Assembly (NCBI GenBank): GCA_964534125.1
Contig: CAZHOJ010000012.1
Location: 30,625-94,624, forward strand
Length of the DNA stretch: 64,000 nt
Origin: 2-02-FULL-55-14 sp964534125
Lineage (GTDB): Bacteria > Bacteroidota > Ignavibacteria > UBA10030
Reading direction: 5' to 3'
How positions within the stretch are numbered: position 1 is the first letter of the stretch; each line of letters starts with the position of its first letter. Below the pieces are notes generated by a model. That model was not told where the DNA came from. It saw only the letters and a list, made by a program, of their open reading frames with translations, and ran no database searches. Made by a program: the position numbers and the translations under genes. This document shows, piece after piece, positions 8,866 through 17,454 of this stretch.

Positions 8866-10166
8866 GCCTGAGCTTCCTTTTTCTTCCCGAATTCCGGGTC
8901 GATATGGACGAGCTTCGCCATGATGAAGCCGGGAATGGTGGCGATGCAGATCCAGATGAAGAACGCCGAATATCCTATCGCCTCCTGTATCCATCCGCTG
9001 AACATGCCGGGGATCATCATGCCGAGGGCCATGAATCCCGTGCACAGGGCGTAATGCGCCGTCGCGTGCTTTCCGCGGGAGACGTAGATCATGTACATCA
9101 TGTACGCAGTGAATCCAAAGCCGTAGCCGAGCTGTTCGAGCGCGACAGCGATGTTGATGGTGATGAACGATTCCGGGCGCGCCACCGACAGGAAGACATA
9201 GACCAGGTCCGGGATATTGATCGAGAGGATCATCGGCCAGAGCCAGTACTTGAGCCCCTGACGTGAGACGGCAATGCCGCCGACGATGCCGCCGATGGTG
9301 AGCGCCAGCACGCCGACCGTGCCGTAGACGAAACCGACGTCCGATGTCGTCAGCCCGAGCCCACCCGCCTCCACATCGTCCAGCAGGAACGGCGATGCGA
9401 GCTTGATGAGCTGTGCCTCGCCCAACCGGTAGAGCAGAAGGAACCCGAGAACGATAAGGATCTTGTCCCGACGAAAGAAGCTGACGAACGTCTCGACAAA
9501 GTCCTTCAAAAAGGTCGCCGTGGAGCCTGAACCAGCCGGCACGTCGACTGCCGGCCGGGGCAGGACGAACAGATGGTACACGGCGAATACGATGAAGAGC
9601 GCGGCTATGATGCCGAGCGTCACGGCCCACGCTGCGGGAATGGAGCCCCCGAGGCCGAGAATCGTGCCGACCTCGAGCTCGCCGGCCAGGATGACGAGCA
9701 AGCCTTGTCCCGAGATCATCGCGATACGGTAGAACGTGCTCCGGATGCCGACAAAGAAGGCCTGCTCCTGGTCGTCGAGCGCCAGCATGTAGAACCCGTC
9801 CGCGGCGATGTCATGCGTGGCCGAGCTGAACGCCATGAGCCAGAGGACGGCGAGCGTGTACTGGAAGAACGCCGGCCCGGGAATGGCAAGCGCGACGCCA
9901 GCGAGGGACGCGCCGATCAGGAACTGGAGGGTGACGATCCAGAAGCGCTTCGTCCGGAGGATGTCAACGACCGGGCTCCACAGCGGCTTGATGACCCACG
10001 GAAGATACAGCCATGATGTATAGAACGCGATATCCGTGTTGGAGATCCCGAGGCGCTTGTACATGATGACCGAGACCGTCATCACGATGACGTATGGAAC
10101 GCCCTGCGCGAAGTAGAGCGTAGGGATCCAGGACCAGGGATTTCGAGCGGTGCGAGAAGAGGTCAT
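8862..10166 (-). CDS. AmpG-like MFS permease (muropeptide import candidate)
   Basis: 434 residues with about 12 hydrophobic segments. It has the AmpG-type N-terminus (IPTLYFAQGVPYVIVMTVSVI) and the conserved SATHDIAADGFYM helix seen in AmpG/acetyl-CoA transporter-like MFS proteins. AmpG imports GlcNAc-anhydroMurNAc peptides in enterobacteria; this is a family match, not proof of substrate. It is placed between the SpoIID gene (93 bases upstream) and the GH3 lipoprotein (4-base overlap), which supports cell-wall fragment transport. Confidence 0.88.
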   Translation of the reverse strand: MTSSRTARNPWSWIPTLYFAQGVPYVIVMTVSVIMYKRLGISNTDIAFYTSWLYLPWVIKPLWSPVVDILRTKRFWIVTLQFLIGASLAGVALAIPGPAFFQYTLAVLWLMAFSSATHDIAADGFYMLALDDQEQAFFVGIRSTFYRIAMISGQGLLVILAGELEVGTILGLGGSIPAAWAVTLGIIAALFIVFAVYHLFVLPRPAVDVPAGSGSTATFLKDFVETFVSFFRRDKILIVLGFLLLYRLGEAQLIKLASPFLLDDVEAGGLGLTTSDVGFVYGTVGVLALTIGGIVGGIAVSRQGLKYWLWPMILSINIPDLVYVFLSVARPESFITINIAVALEQLGYGFGFTAYMMYMIYVSRGKHATAHYALCTGFMALGMMIPGMFSGWIQEAIGYSAFFIWICIATIPGFIMAKLVHIDPEFGKKKEAQA

Positions 10167-10259
10167 GATGGAGACCTTGTCTGTCGATGAAGAAGAGTGC
10201 CGCTGCTGCCAGGATCCACGAGAAGGTATGCCGGATCGTCCGGGCCTTCAGCGCGATCC

Positions 10260-11576
10260 CTACTCGTACAATCGCTTCAGTTCAGCTCCGTTGAAGAAAT
10301 GCAGAACGATGTCTTCGGCCTTCTTACCTGCGGCCGCCATTGCGGCCGCTCCGATCTGACAGAGGCCGACGCCATGCCCCCACCCCGCACCGTGCAGGGT
10401 GAACGTTCCGGCCTTCGCATCATGCTCGACATAGAATGCAGAGCTGTACAGATGACTGGGTGAAAGCCACTTCCTGATCTCGAGTTCCTTGCCAACGATC
10501 ATCGTCTGCTTCGTGCCGACAATGCGGAGCCTGAATATCCGCCCGGACGGTCCCCTGTCCAGCGGCTCGAGCGACGTGATGGTGCCGAAATCGATGCCCG
10601 ACCGCTTCAATATTATAGAAGAGAGTTCTTCGGCAGCATACGAGACCTTCCATCGGAAGAAATCGGTCGTTTCCTGGTCGAAATCAGGAAGGATGGTCCG
10701 CAGCAGCGCAGGATCAGCGGTGTTGCACCATGCCTTGGGGGACGCATCGATGAAGGACCTCGCTTCCTCCTCGGACCCTACCGGAGCGATCTCCATCTCC
10801 GCATCGCTCACGGAGCGGAGGTACGGCACATCGGAATCATCCCACGCATGCCGGAACTCTTCCGTGCGTCCGCCGCATGCCTTGAAGAAGCGGGCGTCGC
10901 AGACACTTTTCCCCGCCACGAGGAACTGCCCTCGTGTTGCCTCCACCGCTGACCGCGCCTCCTGCGAGATGATCTTGCTGACGCCCTGGTAGCGCTGGCA
11001 GTGGTCGTCGGCGCAGACATCGAAGAGCGTATGGTCCTCCCTGTCGTACCACCGGACGATCTCCTTTTCGCTCACGCGCTCCCGCACGGACGGGCGCGTA
11101 CCGTGGTCGCTCCTCATCTGCAGCATCGCTGCCAGCCATGACCGCGACGTGATCGCATGGGCTTTGAGAAGTTCGACGGGAGAGGACGAGCTCATCTCGG
11201 AGGAGATGACGCTGGCGAGGTACGGCTCAAGGCCGATGCGGTTCACAACGGTTATGCCGTCGCCGTCGGCGATGAGGTGCAGGTCGCCGTCGAAGAGCTG
11301 GTCTTCCTTCCGTTCCCAGTGAAAATTGATGCCAATGACGACATCGCGAAGAAGGAACGTCGAGCCCGGCTCCGCCCTGAACGTGACGGTATACCCGGAC
11401 CCGACGATGGAGTCGTGACTGTCGACAACGAAGAGCATCTGCCCGTGACGTTCGACCGCGAAACGTCCTGAGATGCGATGGCGCCCGGGAGTATGGAAGA
11501 GTCCGCGGAACTCTCCCGCGACAGCCGGTGCCCGTTCGATGATACCGACTGAAAGGATGGGCTCGGCGGAGATCAT
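10260..11576 (-). CDS. SpoIID/LytB-domain protein
   Basis: 438 residues. The SpoIID core is recognised by GLEPYLASVISSEM with the catalytic-type Glu, LLKAHAITSRSWLAA, the Cys-rich CDARFFKACGGRTEEF, and the C-terminal GAGWGHGVGLCQIGAAAMA. SpoIID is a lytic transglycosylase and LytB domains enhance amidases, so peptidoglycan is the expected target. No signal peptide is visible at this start, which would keep it in the cytosol unless a start is misassigned; the start overlaps the upstream gene by ATGA, which supports it. An N-terminal beta-rich segment (~1-110) precedes the core. Confidence 0.9.
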   Translation of the reverse strand: MISAEPILSVGIIERAPAVAGEFRGLFHTPGRHRISGRFAVERHGQMLFVVDSHDSIVGSGYTVTFRAEPGSTFLLRDVVIGINFHWERKEDQLFDGDLHLIADGDGITVVNRIGLEPYLASVISSEMSSSSPVELLKAHAITSRSWLAAMLQMRSDHGTRPSVRERVSEKEIVRWYDREDHTLFDVCADDHCQRYQGVSKIISQEARSAVEATRGQFLVAGKSVCDARFFKACGGRTEEFRHAWDDSDVPYLRSVSDAEMEIAPVGSEEEARSFIDASPKAWCNTADPALLRTILPDFDQETTDFFRWKVSYAAEELSSIILKRSGIDFGTITSLEPLDRGPSGRIFRLRIVGTKQTMIVGKELEIRKWLSPSHLYSSAFYVEHDAKAGTFTLHGAGWGHGVGLCQIGAAAMAAAGKKAEDIVLHFFNGAELKRLYE

Positions 11577-12559
11577 ATCGCGTGGATGATGTCCATGAGC
11601 ATGGCAGGCGGCACACTGACCTCGTTGTACATCCGTTCGATGTACTGGCCGTCGATGGCATGAAAGTCCTTCTCCACCGGCGTGACGATATGGCCGCCGA
11701 TGTCGACAGATGCCGGGCTGACCATGACCTGCTCCTCCGCCTCCTTGAAATAATCGTCCGGACGATGCTTGCTGCGGAGGAACACGAGGAGCGACACCTC
11801 ACCATCATGCACGACCGAGAGAAGGTTCAGCATCGGTTCCTCGTCGCTTCCGGCGACCGCCTTCCATGCGCCGATGAACCGTCGGAAGGCAGCGGCCAGT
11901 GCTTCCGGGTCTGTGCCCGAGAGCACGCAGTGGGTCCGGCCATAGAACGGCACCTTCCAGAACAGGATGCCGTCCCGCTCGACGAGCCGGTCCTTCTTTG
12001 TCGCCCCCTTCACGTCGTTCTCCGCCGGGATGGAGCCTGTGCCGACCGCCTGAAAATGCAGATGGTCCGGCGCGGACGCCCCGCACTTCGGCCCGTTGTA
12101 AAACGTCACGTATGATCCTCCAAGGTCGCGCGCCAACGAGAGCATGAGCTCGAGGCCGTCAAGGACCTGCTGCGGCCTGTGCGTCACATGTGTGACCGTG
12201 AAGTGGGTCCGGAAAATGGGGGCCGGATTACAGAGCACGAGATATTCGTCCCGGTACAGGATTCCCTGTTGCTCCTGCGGGAGGTTCTCGACGCAGAGGA
12301 AACACCGGCGGGCCTTGATGGACGACGGGTCGACCTTCGCCGACGTGCTCACGATCCTCTGGGGATTCCAGTGCAGGCGGACGGGCATCCCGTTCGCGTT
12401 GAGGGTCCTTATCTCCGCCTGGTCGAGCGCGGCATGCCCCTTCGCGCAGGCGGGCCATGCCTGCTTCTGCTGCCCGAGCAAGGCCTCGGCGAGTGCCGGG
12501 AGCGTCTTGCTGCCGTCGCCCGGGAACCGGGCAAACACTTTCTCATCCGGGACCATCAT
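11573..12559 (-). CDS. DUF4922 protein, HIT/GalT-like nucleotidyltransferase fold
   Basis: 328 residues. A CxxC pair (RRCFLC), then RTHFTVTHVTHRPQ, and the motif DHLHFQ (His-x-His-x-Gln) place it near the HIT superfamily, which includes galactose-1-phosphate uridylyltransferase and Ap4A phosphorylase, where that His becomes nucleotidylated. No function is established for DUF4922 that I can name. It overlaps the SpoIID gene by four bases and lies 7 bases after the glycosyltransferase gene. By context it could transfer a nucleotide to or from a sugar phosphate made by the neighbouring kinase; this is inference. Confidence 0.85.
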   Translation of the reverse strand: MMVPDEKVFARFPGDGSKTLPALAEALLGQQKQAWPACAKGHAALDQAEIRTLNANGMPVRLHWNPQRIVSTSAKVDPSSIKARRCFLCVENLPQEQQGILYRDEYLVLCNPAPIFRTHFTVTHVTHRPQQVLDGLELMLSLARDLGGSYVTFYNGPKCGASAPDHLHFQAVGTGSIPAENDVKGATKKDRLVERDGILFWKVPFYGRTHCVLSGTDPEALAAAFRRFIGAWKAVAGSDEEPMLNLLSVVHDGEVSLLVFLRSKHRPDDYFKEAEEQVMVSPASVDIGGHIVTPVEKDFHAIDGQYIERMYNEVSVPPAMLMDIIHAI

Positions 12560-12566
12560 CCGTGCT

Positions 12567-14039
12567 CTACCGTCCCTTCTTCACGGCCTTCTGGCGCGCG
12601 AGCAGCTCGATGGTCCGGATCCTGTCCTTATAGAGGTCGTTCCGGTTGACCTTCTCCACCGACAATGCTGCATCGGTGTTCCCCTCCCACCTGCGGCAAA
12701 GATAGATCGGCTCATAGATGCGCCCGATCTGATATTCACGGGAGAGCCGGAGGGCGATGGCATAGTCCTCGCCGTATGAGACGTTCGGAATGGGCTCCTG
12801 ACGGAGAAGGAACGTCCGGAAGGCCCGGGGCGCTCCGAGGCCGTTGATGCGCAACGCATTGTTCCGGCCGTTGGACGGCGTCCATTCACGATGATCGATC
12901 AGCCCCGGCGGGATCTCCTCGAGGTCCTTGTTGACGAGCTTGTAGGAGCCGATCACCATGGCGACGTTCTTCCCGGCGAAGCCGTCGACGATGCGCTGCA
13001 GCGTTCCCTCATCGCTGTAGATGTCGTCGGAATCCAGCTGGACCGCGTATCGGCCGCAGAATTGTGACTGGACCGCTTCGTTCCAGCATCCGCCGATCGC
13101 GAGATCATGCCGTGCGGGAATGATGTGATGCACGCGCGGGTCGCTCGCTGCGAGGTGCTTGAGGATAACGGTCGTGCGGTCCGTGGAATGATTGTCGACG
13201 ACGATGACGTTGAAGGGAACGGATAATTTCTGACGCAGGACACTGTTGACCGCGTCGGCGACGGTCTTTTCCCGGTTTCGCACCGGGATGATCACGCTGG
13301 CTTCGACAGGGTATGTGCCCGGATCGCGCGGTATCGTCCTGAAGACCGGCGGCAGGTACGCGCCGATGTTCTTCAGATGCTGCGTGACGATCTTCTCCAT
13401 CTCCACCTGCACTGCCCGGTTCTTCGGGTCGACGTAGTCGAACAGCTTCTCCCCCGACGTCCGGACATCGGCTTCGACCTTCGTGTACAGATACTCGGAC
13501 AGGTGGAACACGGGATGGGCAATGGAGACCTTGAGGCGAAGGTCGTACAATCCGCCGCTCTTCACGCCACGCATCACACCATACTTCTTCAGCGCTGCCT
13601 TGGCCGCCTTCGCGGAGAACATCATCACCGGGCCGAACTCGAACGAATCTCGAAGGCTGCCCCATTGATAATCGATGAGCGGATGCTCGCTCCGGGCCCC
13701 TTGCTTGATCTCCACATAGTCCGCGTAGAGAAGCCCCGCGCTTGTTTGCCGGGCGACGGCGGTCATGCGTTCGAGCGCCGCCTGTCCGAACTGCATCTCA
13801 TGCGGCTGCGTGATGAAGAGCAGATATTCCGAGCTGACGCGCTCGACGACCGCCGCAATGGAGCGGGAGGACAACGGCGTATCGACCTTCCGGAGCGAGA
13901 CCTTCGCCCCGGAGACGGCGCCGCCTCCCTGATGAAGGACGATGATCTCCTTCACCGCTGGCGAAGCCCGCAGGGCATCGAGCGTCAGCGTGAAGGATGG
14001 AAGGTCCGCATATGGAAGAGCAACTGTGATGGCTGACAT
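12567..14039 (-). CDS. Two-module family 2 glycosyltransferase
   Basis: 490 residues. The C-terminal half (~245-480) is a clear GT-A fold GT2 enzyme: EASVIIPVRNREKTV, the metal-binding QLDSDDIYSD and the acceptor-side GEDYAIALRLSREY. The N-terminal half (~1-240) resembles a second, degenerate GT2 module (MSAITVALPYADLPSF, LLYADYVEI) without a convincing DxD. No signal peptide or membrane helix. Its position inside the kinase/DUF4922/SpoIID/AmpG unit is unusual for a recycling pathway and suggests re-attachment of a recovered sugar, or a surface glycan. Substrate unknown. Confidence 0.9.
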   Translation of the reverse strand: MSAITVALPYADLPSFTLTLDALRASPAVKEIIVLHQGGGAVSGAKVSLRKVDTPLSSRSIAAVVERVSSEYLLFITQPHEMQFGQAALERMTAVARQTSAGLLYADYVEIKQGARSEHPLIDYQWGSLRDSFEFGPVMMFSAKAAKAALKKYGVMRGVKSGGLYDLRLKVSIAHPVFHLSEYLYTKVEADVRTSGEKLFDYVDPKNRAVQVEMEKIVTQHLKNIGAYLPPVFRTIPRDPGTYPVEASVIIPVRNREKTVADAVNSVLRQKLSVPFNVIVVDNHSTDRTTVILKHLAASDPRVHHIIPARHDLAIGGCWNEAVQSQFCGRYAVQLDSDDIYSDEGTLQRIVDGFAGKNVAMVIGSYKLVNKDLEEIPPGLIDHREWTPSNGRNNALRINGLGAPRAFRTFLLRQEPIPNVSYGEDYAIALRLSREYQIGRIYEPIYLCRRWEGNTDAALSVEKVNRNDLYKDRIRTIELLARQKAVKKGR

Positions 14040-14067
14040 GACGAATAGGTCCGGTTAGAACAACAGT

Positions 14068-14997
14068 TCAGAGAAGGCGCAGCGCCATCAGCGATGCACC
14101 ATGAACGGGAGGCGCATCGGGCGGAAGGACCTTCACCTGCGGGCACGTCCGGCGCAGCGCACGACGGACAGCCGCTGAGAATACATTCTTTGATGAGAGC
14201 ACACTGCCGACGAACACGAGCGGCACCTTGGACCTTTTTCCCAGCGCGGCGGCAACGGGCTGGATGACATCCACGAGCGATGTTGCTGTTCTGCTGAGGA
14301 TCTCGCGGGCGACAGTATCCTTCTTCGCGGCCGCTTTCGTTACAAGGGGGGCCACGGATGCAACGTCGAATCCCTCTTTATATATGGCGCGGATGATGTC
14401 CTGCTGGGTTCTCAGGCCGGCGGCCCTCGCAAGCATCGTTCGGAGCATGGATCTCCGGCCCCGCCCGTCCAGCTCCGCCGCGACGGCCCGGAACAGTTCG
14501 ATGCCGAGAGTATACCCGCTCCCTTCGTCTCCGATGATCCTTCCCCAACCGCCCGAGCGGACGACGCGTCCCCTCCGGTCCTTGCCGAACACGATCGACC
14601 CTGTTCCGGCGATAACGATGATGCCTGGTCCGCCCGAAAATGCTCCTTCGAGGGCGATGCGTGCGTCACTCTCGACCGCAACGCGCCGTATCCTCAGGCC
14701 GCGTCGCCGGGCTTCCGCACGTACAGCCGCCGCCATCCGCTCCTGGTCATACGCGCGCCCGGCACCCGTCAGACCGGCCAGGACTGAACCGATATTCCCG
14801 ATCGGGCATCCAACACTGTGGCAGCAGGTCTCGACGAGATCGACGATCGTCCGAGCGGCCTGTTCTGTGCCGATCACCTGGAAATTGGAGGGTCCGCCTG
14901 AAGTGGTGGCCAGGACCCGGCCCTGAGCGTCGCACAGCTCTGCAGCCGTTTTGGTCCCGCCGCCATCGAGTCCGATGACGTATCGAAGGGGTTTCAC
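14068..14997 (-). CDS. BadF/BadG-type N-acetylhexosamine kinase
   Basis: 309 residues from the GTG at 14997, chosen because VKPLRYVIGLDGGGTKT puts the first phosphate motif near the N-terminus as in the family; the frame stays open to a GTG at 15060. ASKHA ATPase motifs are GLDGGGTKTAAEL, VESDARIALEGAF with the catalytic Asp, IAGTGSIVFG and GWGRIIGDEGSGY. Relatives include eukaryotic-type GlcNAc kinases and clostridial MurK, which phosphorylates MurNAc and GlcNAc. First gene of the minus-strand cluster reaching to 5995, so phosphorylation of recovered cell-wall amino sugars is the likely role. Start confidence is moderate. Confidence 0.88.
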   Translation of the reverse strand: MKPLRYVIGLDGGGTKTAAELCDAQGRVLATTSGGPSNFQVIGTEQAARTIVDLVETCCHSVGCPIGNIGSVLAGLTGAGRAYDQERMAAAVRAEARRRGLRIRRVAVESDARIALEGAFSGGPGIIVIAGTGSIVFGKDRRGRVVRSGGWGRIIGDEGSGYTLGIELFRAVAAELDGRGRRSMLRTMLARAAGLRTQQDIIRAIYKEGFDVASVAPLVTKAAAKKDTVAREILSRTATSLVDVIQPVAAALGKRSKVPLVFVGSVLSSKNVFSAAVRRALRRTCPQVKVLPPDAPPVHGASLMALRLL

Positions 14998-15075
14998 GGG
15001 GCTGTCATGATAGAGAGAAATGGCGGAAAGTGCAATGAAATCGCAGGTTTGTTTCCTCACCGGACATTTTTCGAT

Positions 15076-15089
15076 ACATTTTAAAATGT
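15076..15089. promoter_or_regulatory. Perfect 14-bp palindrome in divergent promoter region
   Basis: ACATTTTAAAATGT reads the same on both strands and lies in the ~190-base gap between the kinase operon (leftward) and the tlpA operon (rightward). Its AT content contrasts with the surrounding sequence. It could be an operator for a dimeric regulator controlling both operons; no regulator gene is adjacent. Confidence 0.4.
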
Positions 15090-15183
15090 GAGAAATTTGT
15101 CGCCCCTCGCGGAATTGCAGTGCAGGGTTCCGGTGTTCAGATATCGATTGAAGTTCTCACATAACCACAGGAGAGATACCCCT

Positions 15184-15660
15184 ATGCAACGTTTCGTCAC
15201 ACTCATCGCCATCCTTCTGATCCTTCCCGTCCTCGCCCTCGGAACGGATAAAAAGAAGGCACCGGATTTCTCACTGAAGACCGCTGAGGGGAAGGTGGTC
15301 TCCCTGTCCTCCCTGAAGGGGAAGGTGGTGGTCGTGAATTTCTGGGCGACGTGGTGCGGGCCGTGCCGGAAGGAGATCCCCGATTTTATCGAGGTCTATA
15401 AAGAATATGCTCCGAAGGGACTCGAGATCGTGGGGATCGCCCTGGACACCGGCGGATGGGATGACGTCACGCCGTTCCTGAAGAAGACCCCTATCCCCTA
15501 TCCTATCGTGATCGGCGACGCGTATGTGGTCCGTCCGTGGGGGAATATTCAGTACATTCCGACCACCTTCATCGTCGATAAGGAAGGCTACATCGTGACA
15601 TCGCACGCAGGCATCATGAGCCGGTCGATGCTTCTCAATTCCATCACTCCTCTTCTCTGA
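15184..15660 (+). CDS. TlpA/ResA-like periplasmic thioredoxin
   Basis: 158 residues from ATG 15184, preceded by AGGAGAG; the longer frame from 15088 lacks a ribosome site. An N-terminal signal segment (MQRFVTLIAILLILPVLALG) exports or anchors it. The thioredoxin fold carries NFWATWCGPCRKE with Cys58 and Cys61, and the cis-Pro loop IPTTFIVDKEG. This subfamily reduces disulfides in the envelope, commonly for cytochrome c assembly. Only 3 bases separate it from dsbD, which would recycle it, so the two form one operon with the heme sensor kinase downstream. Confidence 0.93.
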   Translation: MQRFVTLIAILLILPVLALGTDKKKAPDFSLKTAEGKVVSLSSLKGKVVVVNFWATWCGPCRKEIPDFIEVYKEYAPKGLEIVGIALDTGGWDDVTPFLKKTPIPYPIVIGDAYVVRPWGNIQYIPTTFIVDKEGYIVTSHAGIMSRSMLLNSITPLL

Positions 15661-15663
15661 CCC

Positions 15664-17439
15664 ATGCGCACAGCCCTTCTGTTCTTCGTCGTGCTCCTGC
15701 TTCCGCTGCAGGCAGGAGCCCAACTGATGTCCACTGCCGACAAGGTCGACGTCTCGGTCGTTCTGTCGGCCGATGCGGTGCAGCCGGGCGGCTCGATCGA
15801 CGCCGCAGTCATCCTGGACATCAGGGAGACGTGGCACATCAACTCTCACACACCAACGTATGACTACCTGATCGGCACTGCGCTGCGGGTATCACCGGCC
15901 GAAGGATACATCATCGCCGACACCCGGTACCCGAAGGGGCATTCGCTCTTGCTCGGTTTCGCCGAGGAACCCATTTCTGTCTACGATGGCCGGTCCATCA
16001 TCTTTCTTTCGCTGAAGGTCTCGCAGAAGATCGGGCCGGGCGTCGACACGATCGGCGCTGTCCTGACCATCCAGGCCTGCAACGACCAGGTGTGTCTTGC
16101 GCCATCCCGCGTGCAGGTGCCTATCATCGTCACGGTGGTCAATACGGCAACAGCCGTCAACCCCGCTCATGCGGACATCTTCTCGCAGATGCAGAGCGAG
16201 CAGTATGTCCACGCGAACACTGACCAGGGGGAGATCGCCACAATGCTCGAGACAGACGGCTCGCTCGTGACCCTGCTGGCCATCTTCCTCATCGGTCTCG
16301 CACTGAACCTCACCCCGTGCGTTTACCCGATGCTCTCCGTGACGGTCTCGCTGTTCGGCGGACAAACGGAGACGCGGCTCGGAAAGGTCTTTTTCAAGGC
16401 CGTCGTGTATGTGCTTGGCATTGCGACGATGTACACGGTCCTCGGCGTCTCTGCGGCGCTCAGCGGCGGACTGTTCGGGTCGTGGCTGCAAAGCCCCTTC
16501 GTCCTCGGCGGCATCGCTCTCCTGTTGTTCGGCCTGGCACTGAGCTCATTCGGCCTGTATCAGATCACCGTACCATATTGGGTCACGCAGCGTCTCGGAG
16601 GCCAGACAGGGACGGGACTGATCGCTCTCTATCTTTCCGGGCTTGTCGTCGGCGTGTTCGCCGCACCCTGCATCGGGCCTCCGGTCATCGCATTGCTGAC
16701 GCTCGTCGGCGCAAAAGGTGACCCGCTGTTCGGTTTCCAGGTCTTCTTTGCACTGTCCATGGGCCTCGGATTCCCGTACCTCATCCTCGGCACGTTCTCG
16801 GGATTGCTGAAGAAGATCCCGAAATCGGGGCCGTGGCTCGTGTGGGTCGAGCGCATCTTCGGCGTCGTTCTCACCGGAGCGGCGCTCTTCTATCTCGCGC
16901 TTGCCATTGCGCCGCAGTACTCTGTGTATGTCGTCCCGCTGACGCTGTTCCTCGGCGGCCTGTATCTCGGCTTCTTCGACCATTCCGGCCGGGGCAAGAA
17001 GGTCATGCAGCGCGTCCAGTGGGCCTTCGGCATCGTGGCCATCGTGTTCGGCGTCGTGACGGCCCGGGCCCTCGCAAGCGATACCGTCGAATGGGAACCA
17101 TTCTCCGACGACAGGCTGACGGAAGCAGCGGAGAACGGCCAGCCGGTCATCATGGATTTCTATGCCGACTGGTGTATCCCCTGCATCGAGCTCGACCGCA
17201 ATACCTTCACCGATGAGCAGGTGATCCGGGCAACGAAGGACATCGTCCGGTTCAAGGTCGACCTGACGCACTTCGATTCACCCGAGGCCGAGGCGCTGCG
17301 CAGGCGGTTCGATGTCTCAGGTGTTCCGACGATCGTCTTCCTGTATGCGGACGGCAGCGAAGAACGGCCCTCGCGCATCGTGGGATTCGTCCCTCCGGAC
17401 GACTTCCTGAAACGGTTGGAACCGATCCTCGCACAGTAA
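15664..17439 (+). CDS. dsbD: DsbD: thiol-disulfide interchange transmembrane reductase
   Basis: 591 residues with full DsbD architecture: signal peptide, an N-terminal periplasmic domain with Cys139 and Cys144 (CNDQVC), about eight membrane helices (~195-440) with the paired prolyl-Cys sites LNLTPCVYPML and FAAPCIGPP, and a C-terminal thioredoxin domain with DFYADWCIPC (Cys504/Cys507). It passes cytosolic thioredoxin electrons to periplasmic thiol proteins. Directly follows tlpA (3 bases) and precedes the CxxCH histidine kinase by 15 bases. Likely purpose: reducing heme-attachment cysteines and correcting disulfides. Confidence 0.96.
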   Translation: MRTALLFFVVLLLPLQAGAQLMSTADKVDVSVVLSADAVQPGGSIDAAVILDIRETWHINSHTPTYDYLIGTALRVSPAEGYIIADTRYPKGHSLLLGFAEEPISVYDGRSIIFLSLKVSQKIGPGVDTIGAVLTIQACNDQVCLAPSRVQVPIIVTVVNTATAVNPAHADIFSQMQSEQYVHANTDQGEIATMLETDGSLVTLLAIFLIGLALNLTPCVYPMLSVTVSLFGGQTETRLGKVFFKAVVYVLGIATMYTVLGVSAALSGGLFGSWLQSPFVLGGIALLLFGLALSSFGLYQITVPYWVTQRLGGQTGTGLIALYLSGLVVGVFAAPCIGPPVIALLTLVGAKGDPLFGFQVFFALSMGLGFPYLILGTFSGLLKKIPKSGPWLVWVERIFGVVLTGAALFYLALAIAPQYSVYVVPLTLFLGGLYLGFFDHSGRGKKVMQRVQWAFGIVAIVFGVVTARALASDTVEWEPFSDDRLTEAAENGQPVIMDFYADWCIPCIELDRNTFTDEQVIRATKDIVRFKVDLTHFDSPEAEALRRRFDVSGVPTIVFLYADGSEERPSRIVGFVPPDDFLKRLEPILAQ

Positions 17440-17454
17440 GGGGAGACAGCCCGC

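Noticed and set aside
8866..9630. Apparent N-terminal extension of the GH3-beta-lactamase frame
   Set aside because: The extra residues lie antisense-free but in another frame of the AmpG-like gene; the lipobox signal and ATGA overlap fix the start at 8865.
10167..10259. Helix-like minus-strand frame (RTIRHTFSWILAAAALFF) between SpoIID and permease genes
   Set aside because: No start codon in frame and it continues as an out-of-frame shadow of the permease.
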